The notes: generated by a model from the sequence alone, not told the origin. A stretch of 7,992 nucleotides of DNA from Desulfobacteraceae bacterium (GCA_020349865.1 CP070700.1:4319040-4327031); one strand, 5' to 3'; positions 1 through 6,677 are shown, counted from the stretch's first letter. Numbers and translations: made by a program.

Positions 1-1893
1 ACCAATATCTCCGTTAAAAACCTCTTTTTCATAGTTGTTTCTAATTTGCATCACCTTGTCATTCAAACGAAAGCACCTGTCCCCTCTTACTAATTCCAGC
101 TTTGAAGGGTTGAGGACATTCTGAAGTTTTACGTTCAGGTTCTGCGTTCCCAACTCCCCCTTGTGCATGGGTGAAAGCACCTGTATGTCTTCCATGGGAT
201 GCATGTGGAACCGCTGAGGAATGCGACTGCATACCAGCTCCATTATGATTTGAAGTACTTTATCGGGCACTTCCTGTTCGATGAAATAAAAGTCCCCGAG
301 ACTTTCCCCTGTATCTTTTATTTCAGGGAGCCTCCCCTGGTTGATCATGTGGGCGTTGATAACGATGCTACTCTCTCTTGCCTGCCTGAAAATCTGGTTC
401 AGCTCAATAACCGGGACCTTCCCTGATTTAATGAGATCCTTGAGAATATTCCCAGGACCTACAGACGGCAGCTGATGAGAATCGCCCACCATAATCAGCG
501 TTGCCCCGGAAGGAACTGCCTTGAGCAGGTGATACATAAGCGTAGTATCGATCATCGAGACCTCGTCCAGTATGATTACATCTGCTTCCAGGGGCCGGTT
601 TTCGTTGCGCGTGAAACCTCCTTGCTGCCAACTGAATTCAAGCATCCTGTGGATAGTCCTGGCAACCTGACCGGTGGCTTCCATCATGCGCTTGGATGCC
701 CGTCCGGTGGGAGCGGCCAGAAAGATCCTTGCGCCGACGGCCCTGTAGATTTGGATTACCGCATGAATGATAGTGGTCTTTCCAGTTCCGGGCCCACCGG
801 TGATTATGAGCACCTTGTCTGAAATGGCCCCCTTGACCGCATCAACCTGCCTCGGTGCCAGTTTCAGTTCGATCCTTTTCTGAACCCATGCGATGGCCTT
901 CTCAGGGTCCATGGTTCGAATACTTTTTTTAGATGAAATGAGGCGCGAAAAATGTCTGGCAATCCCTGTTTCGGAGACATGAAACCTGGTCAGGTACACT
1001 GCCTTGCGGTTGGTCTCAAATTCATCCATATGTTGATTCAGGTCTTCAATTACAATCTCCCCATCGAGCGTAATGCTCCCAAAGCCCCTAAGGATGGACT
1101 CTTTGTCTACGTCCAAGATCTTGCCGCATTTTTCGATTAAAGGCTCATAGGGATAAAAAACGTGTCCCTCTTCGGATAGCTGGTTTAAGACATACAATAT
1201 GCCTGCCTCTGATCTTGCCGGGGCGGTCTTTTCAAAACCGAGTTGTTTTGCGATCCTGTCTGCAGTTCTAAAACCGATACCGGTTATGTCTGTGGCAAGC
1301 CTGTATGGATTTTGTGAAACAACCGCGATTGAGCGTTGCCCGTAGCGTTTATAAATCTTTGCTGCATGGCTTGGGCCGATCCCGTGCTCTTGAAGGAATA
1401 TCATGATAGCCCTAATCTCTTTCTGATCTGCCCAGGCCTTGCTGATCATCTCAAGCCGTTTTTGGCCTATCCCTTCGACCTCAGTGAGTTTCTCAATCTC
1501 TTCATCAATAACCTCAAGGGTCTTTTCTCCGAATTTCTTGACGATTCTCGAAGCCAGCTCTTGGCCAATCCCCTTTATAAGACCGGAGCCCAAATATTTC
1601 TTGATGCCTTTGATGGAGGCAGGTCGCACAGTGCGATGGTTTAAAACCTTAAACTGTCGGCCAAATCTCGGGTGATCCTCCCAAATTCCCTCCATCTTTA
1701 GAACCTCTCCGGGGGCTAACGCCAAGAGATTCCCTACAACCGTAATAGGTGTTAGAAACCCAGAGGCAATTACCTTGGCTACGGTATAACCGGTTTCTTC
1801 ATTCATATAGGTGATCCGCTCTATCTGGCCTTTCAGCTCATCACTGGGCTGGCCAAAAGAGAGGTTCGACTGGTCGGGGGATGGATCTTTCAT
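1..1893 (-). CDS. recD2: RecD2-like ATP-dependent DNA helicase (SF1B), C-terminus outside window
   Basis: This is the N-terminal 631 codons of a 5'-3' superfamily 1B DNA helicase of the RecD2 (RecD-like, formerly YrrC) type, which acts in DNA repair outside a RecBCD complex. The frame has no stop from the ATG at 1893 to base 1. The N-terminal region before about residue 330 carries helix-hairpin-helix-like segments typical of RecD2 (near 106-118, 136-150 and 202-215). The motor follows: Walker A GGPGTGKTT (366-374), motif Ia APTGRA (394-399), Walker B LDEVSMID (442-449), motif III GDSHQLPSVGPG (470-481) and the motif IV region LNQIFRQA (498-505). RecD2 proteins usually have about 700-800 residues, so the last helicase motifs lie beyond the left edge. 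No good Shine-Dalgarno precedes the ATG. An in-frame GTG nine bases further upstream (codon 1900-1898) is an alternative start. The family is certain; the exact start is less so. Confidence 0.95.
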   Translation of the reverse strand, partial: MKDPSPDQSNLSFGQPSDELKGQIERITYMNEETGYTVAKVIASGFLTPITVVGNLLALAPGEVLKMEGIWEDHPRFGRQFKVLNHRTVRPASIKGIKKYLGSGLIKGIGQELASRIVKKFGEKTLEVIDEEIEKLTEVEGIGQKRLEMISKAWADQKEIRAIMIFLQEHGIGPSHAAKIYKRYGQRSIAVVSQNPYRLATDITGIGFRTADRIAKQLGFEKTAPARSEAGILYVLNQLSEEGHVFYPYEPLIEKCGKILDVDKESILRGFGSITLDGEIVIEDLNQHMDEFETNRKAVYLTRFHVSETGIARHFSRLISSKKSIRTMDPEKAIAWVQKRIELKLAPRQVDAVKGAISDKVLIITGGPGTGKTTIIHAVIQIYRAVGARIFLAAPTGRASKRMMEATGQVARTIHRMLEFSWQQGGFTRNENRPLEADVIILDEVSMIDTTLMYHLLKAVPSGATLIMVGDSHQLPSVGPGNILKDLIKSGKVPVIELNQIFRQARESSIVINAHMINQGRLPEIKDTGESLGDFYFIEQEVPDKVLQIIMELVCSRIPQRFHMHPMEDIQVLSPMHKGELGTQNLNVKLQNVLNPSKLELVRGDRCFRLNDKVMQIRNNYEKEVFNGDIG

Positions 1894-1941
1894 GAAGTTC
1901 ACTTGATATCAGAATTTACCTTGAAAATTCCTTATGAGCAT

Positions 1942-1970
1942 ATACTATCCCCATCAGTTCATCCATTCAA
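1942..1970 (-). promoter_or_regulatory. candidate sigma-70-type promoter for recD2
   Basis: On the minus strand a -35-like TTGAAT (1970-1965) is followed after exactly 17 bases by a -10-like TAGTAT (1947-1942), about 50 bases upstream of the recD2 ATG. Both hexamers match the consensus only partly, and the region is AT-rich, so a chance match is possible. Confidence 0.35.
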
Positions 1971-2130
1971 GGTTATAAGGGGACAGGGCTAAGTCAAAGT
2001 TGCATCTATCATAATGATTTTAATATGAAATGTCTTTGATTTCAAAATTTCTCCTAGCCCAACTTTTCAAAGGTCTCACTTTCTGCTTGCATCTGAGGGT
2101 ACATTTGCATAATTTGAATATAGTTTACTT

Positions 2131-2209
2131 GTAACATTTTAGCTGTTTGAAAATAGTGCAAAAAGGACCATAATCTAATGATGATTTTTTCAAAGCGCTA
2201 AACTGTTAC
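2131..2209. repeat. imperfect 79-bp palindrome, member of an interspersed repeat family
   Basis: The left arm (2131-2153, starting GTAACATTTTAGC) and the reverse complement of the right arm (2187-2209, starting GTAACAGTTTAGC) agree at 20 of 23 positions. A 33-base AT-rich spacer separates them. The left arm plus the first part of the spacer (2131-2169) recurs in the same orientation at 5385-5424, including the exact 18-mer TTGAAAATAGTGCAAAAA. The arms face outward, so each reads in the same sense towards its flanking gene. It may be a REP/MITE-type mobile palindrome or a regulatory dyad; the sequence alone cannot decide. Confidence 0.7.
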
Positions 2210-2353
2210 GTTTACTTTACTTACCCTGCTGTGGAAAGATTCTGTCGGAAAACAACAAAGTAAAGGCGCGTTGTTGAGTAAAGAAATGAAGAAGAATGAA
2301 CAAGACCAGGCCTAAAGGCTGATCGTTAAGAACCGAATGATTTTTTTCCTCAA

Positions 2354-3166
2354 ATGGGAATAATTTTTAACAGAAATATCGCCAGGCTTTACGAAGACTG
2401 GTATCATTCACCCCAGGGTCGGGGCATTGATCGCTCTATCGAACAGCTGATTCTCACCTTGCTTGATCCCGTGCCGGGACAAAGAGTCCTGGATATTGGC
2501 TGTGGAACGGGAAACCACCTTATTGTCTTTAGCAAGTTGGGTCTGGACATAACGGGCATCGATGCATCACCTTACATGATTCAAAAGGCGAAAGAACGAC
2601 TTGGGCACCGCTGCGCACTTAAGACGGGAATGGCAGAAGACCTGCCTTTTGATGATAACGAATTTGATCTGGCTGTTTTTATTAATACGCTCGAATTCTT
2701 AGACGATCCCCTTATAGCCTTAAGGGAGGCGGGAAGAGTGGCTGAGAGAAAGGTGTTTGTTGGAGTCCTGAACAGCCTGTCCTGGAATGGTCTCATAAAA
2801 AGAATGCAGGGCTATTTTGGCAATCCCCTTTTTAACCGCGCCAATTTGTTTAACCTCTGGCAGCTGAGATCACTTTTGCAGGCAGCTTACGGCCGTGTCC
2901 CCATTTCCTGGAGTTGCATCAAAACGCGTTTTACCTTTATTGAAGATATAAGACCTTTTGCAAAGGAATTGCCAACCTGGAAGCATTCCCCTTTTGCGTT
3001 TTTCATAGGGCTTTCAGCCACGATGAAATACCACATAAAGACAGATACTTTGCCTTTGAAAATTAGACTAAAAAAGGCTACCCAGCCCTTTATTGGCGCG
3101 AGGACTTTCGAAGACATAAATCGCGCTCAAGGAGTTCGTGGAAATGAAAGAGGCATATCTATATGA
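2354..3166 (+). CDS. class I SAM-dependent methyltransferase, substrate unknown
   Basis: A 270-residue protein with a Rossmann-fold methyltransferase domain of the Methyltransf_11 kind, cytoplasmic, with no signal peptide or membrane segment. The SAM-binding motif I is VLDIGCGTG (45-53). The acidic residue ending strand 2 is D70 in DITGIDAS, and a GMAEDLPF segment (92-99) matches the adenine-contacting region. The start at 2354 is the first possible ATG: an in-frame TAA lies at 2327-2329. The first residues also read like the usual N-terminus of this family. No Shine-Dalgarno is visible; the bases before the ATG are T-rich. The 3' end overlaps the start of the AmrS-like gene by 23 bases, which suggests co-transcription and translational coupling. 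The C-terminal third (after about 150) lacks recognisable motifs, and the methyl acceptor cannot be read from the sequence. Confidence 0.88.
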   Translation: MGIIFNRNIARLYEDWYHSPQGRGIDRSIEQLILTLLDPVPGQRVLDIGCGTGNHLIVFSKLGLDITGIDASPYMIQKAKERLGHRCALKTGMAEDLPFDDNEFDLAVFINTLEFLDDPLIALREAGRVAERKVFVGVLNSLSWNGLIKRMQGYFGNPLFNRANLFNLWQLRSLLQAAYGRVPISWSCIKTRFTFIEDIRPFAKELPTWKHSPFAFFIGLSATMKYHIKTDTLPLKIRLKKATQPFIGARTFEDINRAQGVRGNERGISI

Positions 3167-4157
3167 AAAGCTTGAAGATGAAAGGGTTCGCTGCCGTTTA
3201 TGCAACCATAACTGCCTGATTAAAAACGGACGAAAAGGACTTTGCGGGGTTAGAAAAAACAGTTCCGGTAAACTCATTAGCCTTGTGTACGGAAAGGTGA
3301 TTGCCAGTAACTGCGACCCCATAGAAAAAAAACCGCTCTTTCATTTTTTGCCTGGATCTCGGTCCTATTCAATTGCCACGGTAGGGTGTAATTTCAGGTG
3401 CCTGTTCTGTCAGAATGCAGATATATCCCAGATGCCGGCCGACCGTGATCGGGTTATGGGTCAAGATACGACCCCGGAGAAAATCGTTGCCGAGGCAATA
3501 AGTACGCGCTCGGCAACGATCGCTTATACTTACACCGAACCTACCGTTTTCTTTGAGCTTTCAGTAGATACGGCACGACGTGCATCAGCTAAAGGGCTGA
3601 AAAACATTTTTGTGTCCAATGGATACATGACTACACAATGTCTGGAATATATGTTCCCTGATCTTCATGCAGCAAATGTGGATCTTAAGGCATTTAGCGA
3701 AAAATTCTACAAGGAGCAGTGTGGCGCAAAACTGGGCCCTGTTCTTAAGACATTGGAGACAATGAAAGAAATGGGGGTCTGGCTGGAAGTAACCACCCTC
3801 CTGATTCCCGGGCTCAATGACTCTACAGAAGAACTCAAGGAGATTGCACAATTTCTCGCTAATGTGGATCAAAACATTCCCTGGCACATCAGCCGTTTTC
3901 ACCCTACTTACCGCCTCACTCATATTCCTTCCACCCCCCCCGAGCGTATCCGCAGAGCAAGGGATCTCGGGTACCAGGCAGGCTTGAATTATGTTTATAC
4001 CGGAAACCTTCCTGGGGATGAGGGTGAGAAGACATTCTGTCATGAATGTGGAGAACTGATTATTGACCGACTCGGTTTTACTATTACGCAGAACAAGGTA
4101 AAAAAAGGTCTTTGCGCACAGTGTGGGGAAAAAATACCTGGTGTATGGAATTATTGA
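3144..4157 (+). CDS. amrS: AmmeMemoRadiSam system radical SAM enzyme (AmrS-like)
   Basis: A 337-residue radical SAM protein related to pyruvate formate-lyase activating enzymes, best matching the AmrS family, which often neighbours genes for MEMO1-like and AMMECR1-like proteins. The 4Fe-4S/SAM motif CNFRCLFC supplies C82, C86 and C89 (CxxxCxxC). The family's N-terminal cysteine cluster is C17, C20, C24 and C34. A C-terminal zinc-ribbon/rubredoxin-like pair follows (CHEC at 299-302 and CAQC at 324-327). AAGGAG at 3129-3134 lies nine bases before the ATG at 3144 but only three before an in-frame GTG at 3138, so the ATG is preferred. The gene overlaps the upstream methyltransferase by 23 bases. 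Neither AMMECR1 nor MEMO partner genes are in the window. The bacterial reaction is, to my knowledge, not firmly established. Annotation as a PflA-type activase is possible but less fitting. Confidence 0.9.
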   Translation: MKEAYLYEKLEDERVRCRLCNHNCLIKNGRKGLCGVRKNSSGKLISLVYGKVIASNCDPIEKKPLFHFLPGSRSYSIATVGCNFRCLFCQNADISQMPADRDRVMGQDTTPEKIVAEAISTRSATIAYTYTEPTVFFELSVDTARRASAKGLKNIFVSNGYMTTQCLEYMFPDLHAANVDLKAFSEKFYKEQCGAKLGPVLKTLETMKEMGVWLEVTTLLIPGLNDSTEELKEIAQFLANVDQNIPWHISRFHPTYRLTHIPSTPPERIRRARDLGYQAGLNYVYTGNLPGDEGEKTFCHECGELIIDRLGFTITQNKVKKGLCAQCGEKIPGVWNY

Positions 4158-4223
4158 TTTTTTGATTAAGCTTTGATAGGTTTTAAAGTCTAAGGAGGGC
4201 TTTTCAGGTTCTTCTTATTAGAG

Positions 4224-4267
4224 ACCCTCGCCGAATATTTTACGGCCTTCTTCCATTCAGCGAGGGT
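4224..4267. repeat. hairpin with perfect 8-bp arms downstream of amrS
   Basis: ACCCTCGC (4224-4231) is the exact reverse complement of GCGAGGGT (4260-4267), with a 28-base loop. It starts 67 bases after the amrS stop and abuts the MITE-like element. The bases after it (TTAACCC) are not a T-run, so it is a poor intrinsic terminator. It could be a remnant of an older or larger element, since CCCTCGC occurs again at 4414-4420. No other terminator for amrS is evident between 4158 and 4220. Confidence 0.4.
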
Positions 4268-4450
4268 TTAACCCAGATTGTGCAGTGGTCTCCTCCTGCG
4301 ACTTGAAAATCCTTGCTGCAATGCTTGTTTCCCGATTTTGCTCCTCGACACATTTATTAATATGCCTACGTCACAAAATCGGTCCAACTGCACGTTTCGG
4401 TTTGGTTTTCTGCCCCTCGCTACGGATTCTACCGCACAATCCGGGTTTAA
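4267..4450. mobile_element. MITE-like element with terminal and internal inverted repeats
   Basis: The 20-base end TTTAACCCAGATTGTGCAGT (4267-4286) and the reverse complement of ACCGCACAATCCGGGTTTAA (4431-4450) agree at 17 positions. They enclose about 144 bp that contain a second, perfect 9-bp inverted pair, CCGATTTTG (4332-4340) and CAAAATCGG (4374-4382). No transposase is encoded, so it would be a non-autonomous element. No clear target-site duplication is visible beyond the T/A-rich ends. It ends seven bases before the ribosome binding site of the next gene. A structured RNA or a regulatory dyad is the alternative reading. Confidence 0.5.
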
Positions 4451-4470
4451 GGATTTAAAGGAGATTTTTC

Positions 4471-4629
4471 ATGAAGACTACAGAGGAGCTTACCATTAAA
4501 GTCACTAAAGAGATCGTGGTTAAATTTATTGAAATGGGGCAGTTATCGGTTAATTCCTTTGAGGAGGTGTGGAAAAAGATACACGAGACTGTACGTAACT
4601 CCCTGGGGGAGAACAGTTCTAAGAGTTAA
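4471..4629 (+). CDS. small conserved-looking hypothetical protein, 52 aa
   Basis: A short gene starting MKTTEELTIKVTKEIVVKF and ending in SSKS. It is supported by a strong Shine-Dalgarno, AAAGGAG at 4457-4463, seven bases before the ATG. The composition is that of a small soluble helical protein: the first 45 residues are rich in E, K, V and I in an amphipathic pattern with one Trp (W34). It has no cysteines, signal peptide or membrane segment. The stop TAA (4627-4629) overlaps the stop of the convergent truA gene; the two coding regions share four bases. The end of the MITE-like element lies 20 bases upstream of the ATG, so its promoter may lie in or before that element. I do not recognise the function. 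The ribosome binding site and protein-like composition make a real gene likely. Confidence 0.7.
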   Translation: MKTTEELTIKVTKEIVVKFIEMGQLSVNSFEEVWKKIHETVRNSLGENSSKS

Positions 4630-5363
4630 TATTTTACTTCAATAAGGAACAGCCCCTGCGCGGGGGCTTTAACCCCTGCCAAGCGCCGATCCCTCGATTC
4701 CAAAATCTCTCTGAACCCGTCAAAACTTATCCGGCCCAGACCTGCCTCTACCACTGTCCCAACAATGTTCCTGACCATATGCCTCAAAAAGCCATCCGCT
4801 TCAATGACAAATCTCAGCAGCCCCTCCTCTGGTTCATGAAGCTCGGCCCGCGTAACCAATCTTACAGGATCCATATTTCCACTGCCGGAAGACTTAAAGG
4901 AAGAGAAGTCTTTCCTGCCCACCAAAAGACTCAGGCATTTAGCCATTACGTTTGAATCAAGAGGGCTCCGGACATGCCAGAGGTAGTTACGCAGAAAGAT
5001 GTCCGGGTCCACCTGGTTTAAGACCCTATATTCATAGACCTTACTTTTGACATTGTACCTGGCATGGAATTCAAGAGGAACATATTCCGCTTCTCTAATA
5101 AAAACGTCGTCCGGGAGAAGGGAGTTAAGGCCCTTCTTGATTGTCTCGGGACCAATATCCGACCGCATTTTCAAATTACAGACCTGGTTGAGGGCATGGA
5201 CCCCCGCATCCGTTCGTCCGGAGGCAATCAGTTTGACGGGTTCTCCAACCATCACTTGAAGTTTTTTCTCTACAACCTCCTGGATCGTCACCGCATTACT
5301 CTGTCGCTGCCATCCATGATAGCGGCTGCCGTCATATGCTATAATCAGTCTGACATTTCTCAT
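4626..5363 (-). CDS. truA: tRNA pseudouridine(38-40) synthase TruA
   Basis: A 245-residue TruA, which converts uridines 38-40 of the tRNA anticodon arm to pseudouridine. The catalytic aspartate is D52 in SGRTDAGVHA. The conserved active-site tyrosine is Y110 in SKVYEYRV, and the DGFLRHMVRNIVGT signature (190-203) is present. The start at 5363 (MRNVRLIIAYDG) is chosen because family members begin just before this strand. GAGGA also lies about ten bases upstream. The frame stays open up to an ATG at 5459, but that extension would translate the intrinsic terminator and the repeat at 5385-5424 and has no family resemblance. truA follows the rplM-rpsI operon in the same direction but lies beyond its terminator, so it probably has its own promoter. 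Its end overlaps that of the small + strand gene by four bases. Confidence 0.95.
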   Translation of the reverse strand: MRNVRLIIAYDGSRYHGWQRQSNAVTIQEVVEKKLQVMVGEPVKLIASGRTDAGVHALNQVCNLKMRSDIGPETIKKGLNSLLPDDVFIREAEYVPLEFHARYNVKSKVYEYRVLNQVDPDIFLRNYLWHVRSPLDSNVMAKCLSLLVGRKDFSSFKSSGSGNMDPVRLVTRAELHEPEEGLLRFVIEADGFLRHMVRNIVGTVVEAGLGRISFDGFREILESRDRRLAGVKAPAQGLFLIEVKY

Positions 5364-5384
5364 GCCAGCGGAGTCCTCGTTAAT

Positions 5385-5424
5385 GTAACAGTTTAGGGCT
5401 TTGAAAATAGTGCAAAAAAGGGCC
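5385..5424. repeat. second copy of the GTAACA...TTTGAAAATAGTGC repeat, upstream of truA
   Basis: This 40-bp stretch matches 2131-2169 with five substitutions and one single-base indel. It includes the exact 18-mer TTGAAAATAGTGCAAAAA at 5400-5417. Here only one arm is present: no inverted partner follows, because the rpsI terminator comes next. It ends 21 bases from the truA ATG and probably overlaps the truA promoter region, so it could be a regulatory site as well as a repeat. Confidence 0.75.
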
Positions 5425-5441
5425 GTGGTTTCCCGGAATAC

Positions 5442-5472
5442 AAAAAAAAGGGGAGTCACACTTAAACTCCCC
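5442..5472 (-). terminator. intrinsic terminator of the rplM-rpsI operon
   Basis: On the minus strand GGGGAGT and ACTCCCC form a perfect 7-bp stem (5472-5466 with 5456-5450) around a nine-base loop, followed directly by eight T residues (5449-5442). It lies 34 bases after the rpsI stop codon. Confidence 0.9.
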
Positions 5473-5506
5473 CTCCATTTCCTTTAAAAAGTTGTTCAAA
5501 TAGGAC

Positions 5507-5899
5507 CTAACGTTTTGAATACTGAAATCGGGCCCGTGCGCCAGGCTGACCATATTTTTTTCGTTCTTTCATTCTCGAATCTCTGGTCAGGAATCCTTGT
5601 TTCTTAAGGATGTCCCGTAAATTGGGGTCTGCTGTAACCAGCGCCCGGCTTATGCCGTGTCTGATGGCCCCTGCCTGTCCCGAGTTACCGCCACCTTTAA
5701 CATTCACGTATATATCAAACTTATCGGCCATGTCGGTAACCTTAAGAGGCTCCACAGTAAGTATCCTGTCCGATTCCCGTGCTAAATACTGATCCAAAGG
5801 TCTTTTATTGATTGCTATTTGACCGTTGCCCGGTCTCATCCATACGCGAGCCACGGACGTTTTTCTCTTACCAGTGGCGTAAAACAATTCCTCTGCCAT
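5507..5899 (-). CDS. rpsI: 30S ribosomal protein S9 (uS9)
   Basis: A 130-residue S9 protein of normal bacterial length. It shows the [11 protein letters not shown] segment (24-34), the family signature [19 protein letters not shown] (69-87) and the basic C-terminal tail ending FQYSKR, which reaches the P-site tRNA in the small subunit. Its ATG follows the rplM stop with no gap (TAAATG), and the ribosome binding site (GGAG) lies within the last rplM codons. Translation is therefore probably coupled. The intrinsic terminator at 5442-5472 closes the operon. Confidence 0.98.
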   Translation of the reverse strand: MAEELFYATGKRKTSVARVWMRPGNGQIAINKRPLDQYLARESDRILTVEPLKVTDMADKFDIYVNVKGGGNSGQAGAIRHGISRALVTADPNLRDILKKQGFLTRDSRMKERKKYGQPGARARFQYSKR

Positions 5900-6328
5900 T
5901 TATATCTCCAATTTCTCTGTTTGTTGTGCCTGATGCGGGTGATCAGAGCCCGGATATATTTTCAGCTTCTTTAGCTGACGGCGGCCCAGGCTGTTTTTGG
6001 GAAGCATGCCTCTCACGGCAAAACGCAATATGTCTTCCGGTTTCTTTTCCAGTAGTTTTTTTGCCGAAATCTGCTTTAGACCTCCAACATAGCCGCTGTG
6101 GCGATAATAAAGTTTATTGTCCCATTTGTTACCAGTCAACCTCAACTTATCGGCGTTGATTACCACAATATAGTCACCGGTGTCTGCGTGGGGGGTAAAA
6201 ATAGGTTTGTGCTTGCCTCTTAGCCGGATGGCTATTTGGGTCGCCAGCCTTCCTAAAACCTTGTCTTTGGCATCTACCAAATACCATTTTTTGTGAACTT
6301 CGTGCTCTTTGGCGGTAAATGTATTCAT
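5900..6328 (-). CDS. rplM: 50S ribosomal protein L13 (uL13)
   Basis: A 142-residue L13, an early-assembling large-subunit protein. It shows [16 protein letters not shown] (15-30), [13 protein letters not shown] (47-59) and the signature region [14 protein letters not shown] (104-117). The final [13 protein letters not shown] is also typical. The length equals that of E. coli L13. AGGA lies about nine bases before the ATG. It is the first gene of the rplM-rpsI operon, the order conserved across bacteria, and its promoter is at 6361-6389. The predicted leader is only about 25 bases long. Confidence 0.98.
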   Translation of the reverse strand: MNTFTAKEHEVHKKWYLVDAKDKVLGRLATQIAIRLRGKHKPIFTPHADTGDYIVVINADKLRLTGNKWDNKLYYRHSGYVGGLKQISAKKLLEKKPEDILRFAVRGMLPKNSLGRRQLKKLKIYPGSDHPHQAQQTEKLEI

Positions 6329-6360
6329 GGCCAGTATCCTGTGTGAAAAATTAATCGTTC

Positions 6361-6389
6361 CTTTTAAGCCCTAATAATGCATATGTCAA
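6361..6389 (-). promoter_or_regulatory. sigma-70-type promoter of rplM-rpsI
   Basis: On the minus strand a perfect -35 TTGACA (6389-6384) is followed after 17 bases by TAAAAG (6366-6361; four of six -10 positions match). This lies 33 bases before the rplM ATG. Transcription would start near 6354. Confidence 0.7.
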
Positions 6390-6411
6390 GGTATTTTTGT
6401 TCAAAAATCCG

Positions 6412-6440
6412 TTGACAAGAAACATGATCCTTGCTAAACA
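6412..6440 (+). promoter_or_regulatory. sigma-70-type promoter of the tRNA-Arg/tRNA-Lys unit
   Basis: TTGACA (6412-6417) is followed after 17 bases by TAAACA (6435-6440), 19 bases before the first base of tRNA-Arg. It is divergent from the rplM promoter, with 22 bases between the two -35 boxes, so the two may interfere or share an activating region. Confidence 0.65.
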
Positions 6441-6458
6441 AAATTTTCTACTACAAAT

Positions 6459-6535
<77 letters not shown>

Positions 6536-6558
6536 CGTATTAGAAAAAAAACAAATAA

Positions 6559-6634
<76 letters not shown>

Positions 6635-6644
6635 AGGAAAATCA

Positions 6645-6677
6645 AGGGGTTAGCTTATTTGGCTGGCCTCTTTTTTT
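6645..6677 (+). terminator. intrinsic terminator for the tRNA transcript, inside the integrase 3' end
   Basis: AGGGGTTAGC (6645-6654) can pair along all ten positions with GCTGGCCTCT (6662-6671). Seven of these are Watson-Crick pairs and three are G-U. The loop has seven bases and a run of seven T follows (6671-6677). It begins ten bases after the tRNA-Lys CCA. Most of it lies within the last codons and stop of the integrase gene on the other strand. Confidence 0.65.

Larger units (their letters stand above)
1894..2353. other. divergent intergenic spacer between recD2 and the methyltransferase gene
   Basis: This 460-bp AT-rich spacer holds the candidate recD2 promoter on its left and the 79-bp imperfect palindrome at 2131-2209. 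I found no open reading frame with a plausible start and ribosome binding site, no tRNA and no intrinsic terminator. The promoter of the methyltransferase-amrS unit must lie here on the + strand, but no convincing -35/-10 pair stands out between 2210 and 2340. Confidence 0.6.

Noticed and set aside
475..822. 115-codon + strand frame
   Set aside because: It is antisense to the helicase core of recD2, whose motifs are intact on the other strand.
3585..4043. 152-codon minus-strand frame
   Set aside because: It is antisense to amrS, with no ribosome binding site evidence and no recognisable domain.
4196..4269. Minus-strand frame beginning TLAEWKKAVKYSARV, which looked protein-like
   Set aside because: A stop codon lies directly upstream in frame, only about 24 codons are open, there is no start or ribosome binding site, and the stretch is largely the hairpin.
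4278..4499. 73-codon + strand frame
   Set aside because: It lies mostly inside the MITE-like element, has no ribosome binding site, has a cysteine-rich low-quality composition and overlaps the better-supported 52-aa gene in another frame.
5364..5459. N-terminal extension of truA from an ATG at 5459
   Set aside because: The extra 32 codons run through the rpsI terminator and the repeat and have no TruA-like sequence; the ATG at 5363 fits the family start and has a GAGGA upstream.
5812..6159. 115-codon + strand frame
   Set aside because: It runs antisense across rpsI and rplM and has no independent support.
6329..6354. Possible L13 autoregulatory leader before rplM
   Set aside because: The inferred promoter leaves only about 25 bases of leader, too short for a structured ribosomal-protein leader.
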